Part shown: in pieces, positions 61,233-64,000 of the stretch
How positions within the stretch are numbered: the stretch's first letter is position 1
How the letters are laid out: every line of letters begins with the position of its first letter
DNA from: Oceaniovalibus sp. ACAM 378
Lineage (GTDB): Bacteria > Pseudomonadota > Alphaproteobacteria > Rhodobacterales > Rhodobacteraceae
DNA: 64,000 nucleotides
NCBI RefSeq assembly: GCF_008085915.1
Contig: NZ_VSJK01000011.1
Location: 1-64,000 of the forward strand
Direction of reading: 5' to 3'
Made by a program: the position numbers and the translations under genes
The notes under the pieces: model-generated
Seen by the model: only the letters and a program-made list of their open reading frames with translations
What the model was told of the DNA's origin: nothing
Database searches by the model: none

Positions 61233-62393
61233 TCATGCCGGGACTCCTTCTGAGCGTGCCAGCTTTTCGAGTAAAAGAGATGGGTTGAACTGATGTACGC
61301 GTTTGCCGAGCGTAATGCTGTGAAAATACGCTCCAAAGTTCCGAATGCGGTTGCCGAGTTGGAGCATAATGAAGATCGCGCAAGAAGCTTTTTGACCACC
61401 GATGGCTGTCTTGGCTTTTTCGAATGTCGTGGGGTGTATGCCCATCATTGGTGCCAATGTCCCTGCATGATGTTCTACGTCTTCCCATGTCCTGAGACTG
61501 TTGGTTGCGAGTGCAGTTGCCTGGTCGCAAATGGCGGTCATGGTCTGAACTTCTGGTTTTGGCTCTCGTTCTAGATCTTTATCTTCTTTTTCTGACTTAG
61601 ATAGATGCCGGTCAATATGCCCGTCGTTGGCGGACATATTGGTTGCGTCAGGCGCGTCCACCGTGGTGGACATGAGATCATATTCGGCCTCTGTCGTAGT
61701 GAGCAAGGCGCGATACTCGACTAAGGAGAGTTTTCTTCTAAGAGTTTTCCTGACCTCGGATGGAAAGGAGCTTTCAGGGCGAAACTCTTCTAGTTGGGCA
61801 AGTTTTGTCAGGATTTGTTTGCGAATAAAGATACAATCACGGCGTCGGTTCTCTACCTCTTGGGCCATTGCCATAAGCTCGTTCGCACGTTCGAACAAAG
61901 GTGAGAGAGACAGGCCATAGCTGATGCATCGGCCGTCTGAGGACCGAACACGATAGCGTTTGCGGTTTGGGCTGTCATGCCGTGTCATGAAGCCGAGATC
62001 GAGAAAGCGATCAATGTGTCTGCGAAGTGATCGCTCATCAATACCTCCGACACGACGGCAGATCTCAAAGTTTGAGGCAAACACTGTCTCACCATGGCCT
62101 GGCTTTAAAAAGCTGAGCATAGCTTGAAGTGTTTGCATGTGGTGTGGCCGAAGCCCAAACTGGGTGTGGGAGTCTCGGAGAGCGCGGAATATCACCCAGA
62201 CGTCAGTTTCAGTCGTGGACGTTGCTTTACCAATGGCTTGGTAAGCCTCGCTGCGTTTGATGGACAGTTTTGTGAATGTCATGTTTTTATGAACGAGGGC
62301 GGTTTTGCCCACAACTTCCCCATCTCTTCCCGCAATTTGCGCGTGAAAAGGCAATAAAAAGACGTCCACCGAATCGGTGACTCTTGACTGCAT
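61233..62393 (-). CDS. repC: RepC replication initiator
   Basis: 386 residues. It contains the RepC N-terminal winged-helix block (VWVIFRALRDSHTQFGLRPH, then NFEICRRVGGIDERSLRRHIDRF) and RKRYRVRSSDGRCISYGLSLSPL, and a C-terminal GKRVHQFNP region. It initiates replication at an origin usually inside its own coding sequence. ATG at 62393 gives the full frame; ATG at 62282 is a shorter option. It follows repB after a 127-base spacer containing a probable antisense RNA. Confidence 0.92.
   Translation of the reverse strand: MQSRVTDSVDVFLLPFHAQIAGRDGEVVGKTALVHKNMTFTKLSIKRSEAYQAIGKATSTTETDVWVIFRALRDSHTQFGLRPHHMQTLQAMLSFLKPGHGETVFASNFEICRRVGGIDERSLRRHIDRFLDLGFMTRHDSPNRKRYRVRSSDGRCISYGLSLSPLFERANELMAMAQEVENRRRDCIFIRKQILTKLAQLEEFRPESSFPSEVRKTLRRKLSLVEYRALLTTTEAEYDLMSTTVDAPDATNMSANDGHIDRHLSKSEKEDKDLEREPKPEVQTMTAICDQATALATNSLRTWEDVEHHAGTLAPMMGIHPTTFEKAKTAIGGQKASCAIFIMLQLGNRIRNFGAYFHSITLGKRVHQFNPSLLLEKLARSEGVPA
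61657..61672. repeat. Near-perfect copy of the rep-locus palindrome inside repC
   Basis: GTCCACCGTGGTGGAC differs from the perfect copy at 61216 by one central base; both 7-base arms are intact. Being inside coding sequence, its conservation is probably for protein binding. Confidence 0.7.
62364..62381. repeat. Degenerate third copy of the rep-locus palindrome
   Basis: GTCCACCGAATCGGTGAC keeps the left arm GTCCACCG and a right arm with one lost base and wider spacing. It lies at the 5' edge of repC next to the putative antisense-RNA promoter. Confidence 0.45.
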
Positions 62394-62418
62394 TGTTGGA
62401 GATTGCTACATCATAGGT

Positions 62419-62471
62419 GCAAAACTGATGATGAGGGCTCTCCAGGGGAAACTTTGGGGGGCTCTTTTTTT
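62419..62471 (+). ncRNA. Probable counter-transcribed RNA of the repABC locus (incompatibility RNA)
   Basis: Between repB and repC, on the strand opposite to them, TTGACT (62384-62389) is followed after 17 bases by a weak -10 (TACATC), and about 50 bases later by a Rho-independent terminator. Known repABC plasmids encode a small antisense RNA of about 50-60 nucleotides at exactly this place and orientation, which limits repC expression. The start point is approximate. Confidence 0.6.
62435..62471 (+). terminator. Rho-independent terminator of the antisense RNA
   Basis: GGGCTCTCC (62435-62443) pairs with GGGGGGCTC (62456-62464), three wobbles included, around 12 bases, followed by seven T residues. 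It faces the plus strand, opposite to repB and repC. Confidence 0.65.
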
Positions 62472-62520
62472 ATTGGCCTTCGTCTCTCTCCTCTGCTCGT
62501 GTTTCTCGTTGTAGCCGGGG

Positions 62521-63489
62521 TTAGGACCCCGGGCCTCTCTCATTCCGCCATTGGTTGAAGATCTGGCGAAGCATTGCTTCGGCGTTCTCTTCGACCCATT
62601 GACCGAATTCTGGGTTGTCCTTCCGCGTAATCTTGATGGCGACGGATCGACCATCGATGGCAAGCGTGGCAAGCGGAGTGCCGCTTTCATCTCTGACCAC
62701 ACTGGACTGACCCGGGATTTTTCGCTTAGCGACGCCACGCGCCATGCTGGAGGCCGCATCGAAGACGGCCTGAAACTTTTCAGGGCTTGTCGTATCGTTT
62801 TTCACCAAGGAGAGCGTCTCCCTTGCAATGTCCACCAAGGAAGCTTTCTTGGACAGCGCGGCCAGATCCCCCCATTGGCGCCGCCCGATGCCATGTGCCG
62901 GCCCAATGAGACGAAAGAGTTCGTCTGGCATTTGCTCAATCACCACGCGATGATTTGAGACACCTTGCCGTGTAAGTCCCAAAGCGTCCTGAATAACACC
63001 TGGCTTGTATCCCGCTTCCTGCATCTCTTTGATAAAGAGCGCCTTTTCGATGAAAGAGGGGTCGAGGCGGAGGTTGTTCTCTTGGCCTTGCGCGATCAGG
63101 GACGCGTCGTCGTCCAACGTTCGTACAATCGCTTTGACTGTCCCGCCAACCTTTCGGATGGCAGCGAGTCGGCGGCGACCATAAACGACACGATACCGGT
63201 CTGGCTGGTCCGAAGGCCGGACCATGATCGGCACCTGCTGACCATGCTTTCGAATACTTTCAGCAAGCTCATTTATACTGTCGTCTTCAAGCCCGAGACG
63301 GTCTCGCAGGCCCTCGATGTCAATCCGGTCAGGATCAATGTCGCGGATCGAATTGGCTGTGATCTCGCGCAAAGAGTCACGCAACCCGCCGACGGATCCG
63401 GGAAGTCTGGAAGATTTTACCGGGGCAGGGATGGAAGCCGTGACTTCGGGTTCCTCTTTCGGAGGCTGATTGAAGATATTGCGTGCCAT
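62521..63489 (-). CDS. repB: RepB partition protein (centromere-binding, ParB-type)
   Basis: 322 residues from the ATG at 63489, overlapping the repA stop (TGATG). ParB/Sulfiredoxin-like N-terminal domain with LAESIRKHGQQVPIMVRPS and RYRVVYGRRRLAAIRKVGG, then the helix-turn-helix DALGLTRQGVSNHRVVIEQ. It binds the plasmid centromere palindromes and works with RepA in segregation. Confidence 0.95.
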   Translation of the reverse strand: MARNIFNQPPKEEPEVTASIPAPVKSSRLPGSVGGLRDSLREITANSIRDIDPDRIDIEGLRDRLGLEDDSINELAESIRKHGQQVPIMVRPSDQPDRYRVVYGRRRLAAIRKVGGTVKAIVRTLDDDASLIAQGQENNLRLDPSFIEKALFIKEMQEAGYKPGVIQDALGLTRQGVSNHRVVIEQMPDELFRLIGPAHGIGRRQWGDLAALSKKASLVDIARETLSLVKNDTTSPEKFQAVFDAASSMARGVAKRKIPGQSSVVRDESGTPLATLAIDGRSVAIKITRKDNPEFGQWVEENAEAMLRQIFNQWRNERGPGS

Positions 63490-64000
63490 CAGCGACGCCC
63501 CCATGCCATCTGAATCGTCTGCTCCAGCTCATCTGCGACGCTGTTTATACTCGTCAGCGCACGATCGAGCGTCTTTCGGATAAGCTGGTTCGGATCAACC
63601 TCGTAGATGGTCTGTTGTGTCATGCCGGCGTCAGAGATCGCGGTGGATTTCAGCATCGGTTCCGTCATGACTTGCCCCGCCAGAATCGACCGAAGGTATC
63701 CGGCCATCTGTGTCTGGGGGCCGTCGGACGGCTCATATCGTGTGACGAGGAACTTGACGAAGTCCCATGTCACGCGTCTCCCAATGGCTTCTTCGACAGC
63801 TTTTATTGTCTCGGACGCCAGTTTGAGGAATTGGCTCATCGAAGCAATGTCGAGCATGCCTGGGACGACAGTGACAAGCAGACCGGTCGATGCAGACAGG
63901 GCCGTCAATGTCAAAAAGCCCAATTGAGGTGGGCAATCGATCAGAACGATGTCGTAGTCGGCATCAACTTCTTCCAAGGCCAGAGCCAGGCGCTCAGCGA
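63489..64000 (-). CDS. repA: RepA partition ATPase (ParA-type), C-terminal part
   Basis: The visible frame of about 170 residues runs off the right edge. It contains the Walker B-type DIVLIDCPPQLGFLTLTAL and LVTVVPGMLDIASMSQFL, then the C-terminal ParA features KSTAISDAGMTQQTIYEVD. The Walker A motif must lie beyond the window. As first gene of repABC it also autoregulates the operon in known systems. Confidence 0.95.
   Translation of the reverse strand, partial: AERLALALEEVDADYDIVLIDCPPQLGFLTLTALSASTGLLVTVVPGMLDIASMSQFLKLASETIKAVEEAIGRRVTWDFVKFLVTRYEPSDGPQTQMAGYLRSILAGQVMTEPMLKSTAISDAGMTQQTIYEVDPNQLIRKTLDRALTSINSVADELEQTIQMAWGRR

Noticed and set aside
1-64000. CRISPR arrays, rRNA and tRNA genes
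   Set aside because: No regular short repeats with spacers and no recognisable rRNA or tRNA sequences were seen; tRNAs cannot be fully excluded by eye.

Overview
The window looks like one end of an extrachromosomal replicon (plasmid or chromid) of a Rhodobacteraceae / Roseobacter-group alphaproteobacterium. The evidence is a repABC replication-partition locus at the right edge (repA running off the window, repB, repC, all on the minus strand), GC-rich alphaproteobacterial coding with many ATGA/TGATG overlaps, and a very high density of TRAP, TTT and ABC uptake systems. No rRNA, tRNA or CRISPR array was recognised.

Layout. 1-67: truncated IS30 transposase. 425-7722: a catabolic cassette with a carboxymuconolactone-decarboxylase-fold protein and a LysR regulator, divergent from an AtuA-like pair, a TAXI-type TRAP transporter and a 3-hydroxyacyl-CoA-dehydrogenase-family enzyme. 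8168-13962 (minus): GntR regulator, TRAP binding protein, fused DctQM permease and two Gfo/Idh/MocA oxidoreductases. 13963-15212: scrap zone with IS66 fragments joined to a recN fragment. 15213-24027: LysR, D-2-hydroxyacid dehydrogenase, aminotransferase, a dead RidA gene, a second LysR, aspartate dehydrogenase and a tripartite tricarboxylate transporter (TctC/B/A). 24231-25507: a DUF3047 protein and a small membrane protein. 25831-26895: a mosaic of transposase fragments.

26914-41175 is a near-complete carbon-phosphorus lyase island: phnGHIJKLN, phnM, a DUF1045 2H-phosphoesterase-like gene, phnF, a second divergent phnM, and phnCDEE with an SDR and a hexapeptide acyltransferase. Uptake (PhnCDEE), activation and C-P cleavage (PhnGHIJKLM) and processing (PhnN) are all present. 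phnP is not seen, and DUF1045 is the best stand-in. 41176-42800 is another scrap zone (IS481, epimerase and ccdA remnants).

42827-55351 is a divergent pair of operons around a GntR regulator. On the minus side are a creatininase-family protein, ketopantoate-reductase-like protein, SDR, polysaccharide-deacetylase-like protein and isoaspartyl peptidase. On the plus side are a Dpp-type peptide ABC transporter and an M32 carboxypeptidase. Together they suggest uptake and degradation of a peptide or amide compound. 55467-59764 holds a resolvase relic, an Ldh-family dehydrogenase and a DctPQM TRAP transporter. 60250-61118 is a heavily decayed ParB-family gene. The repABC locus ends the window, with repeated GTCCACC/GGTGGAC palindromes and a probable counter-transcribed RNA between repB and repC.

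The overall picture is a mosaic accessory replicon of self-contained modules of regulator, transporter and enzymes, separated by insertion-sequence and gene debris. All assignments are from reading the sequence; no database search was run.
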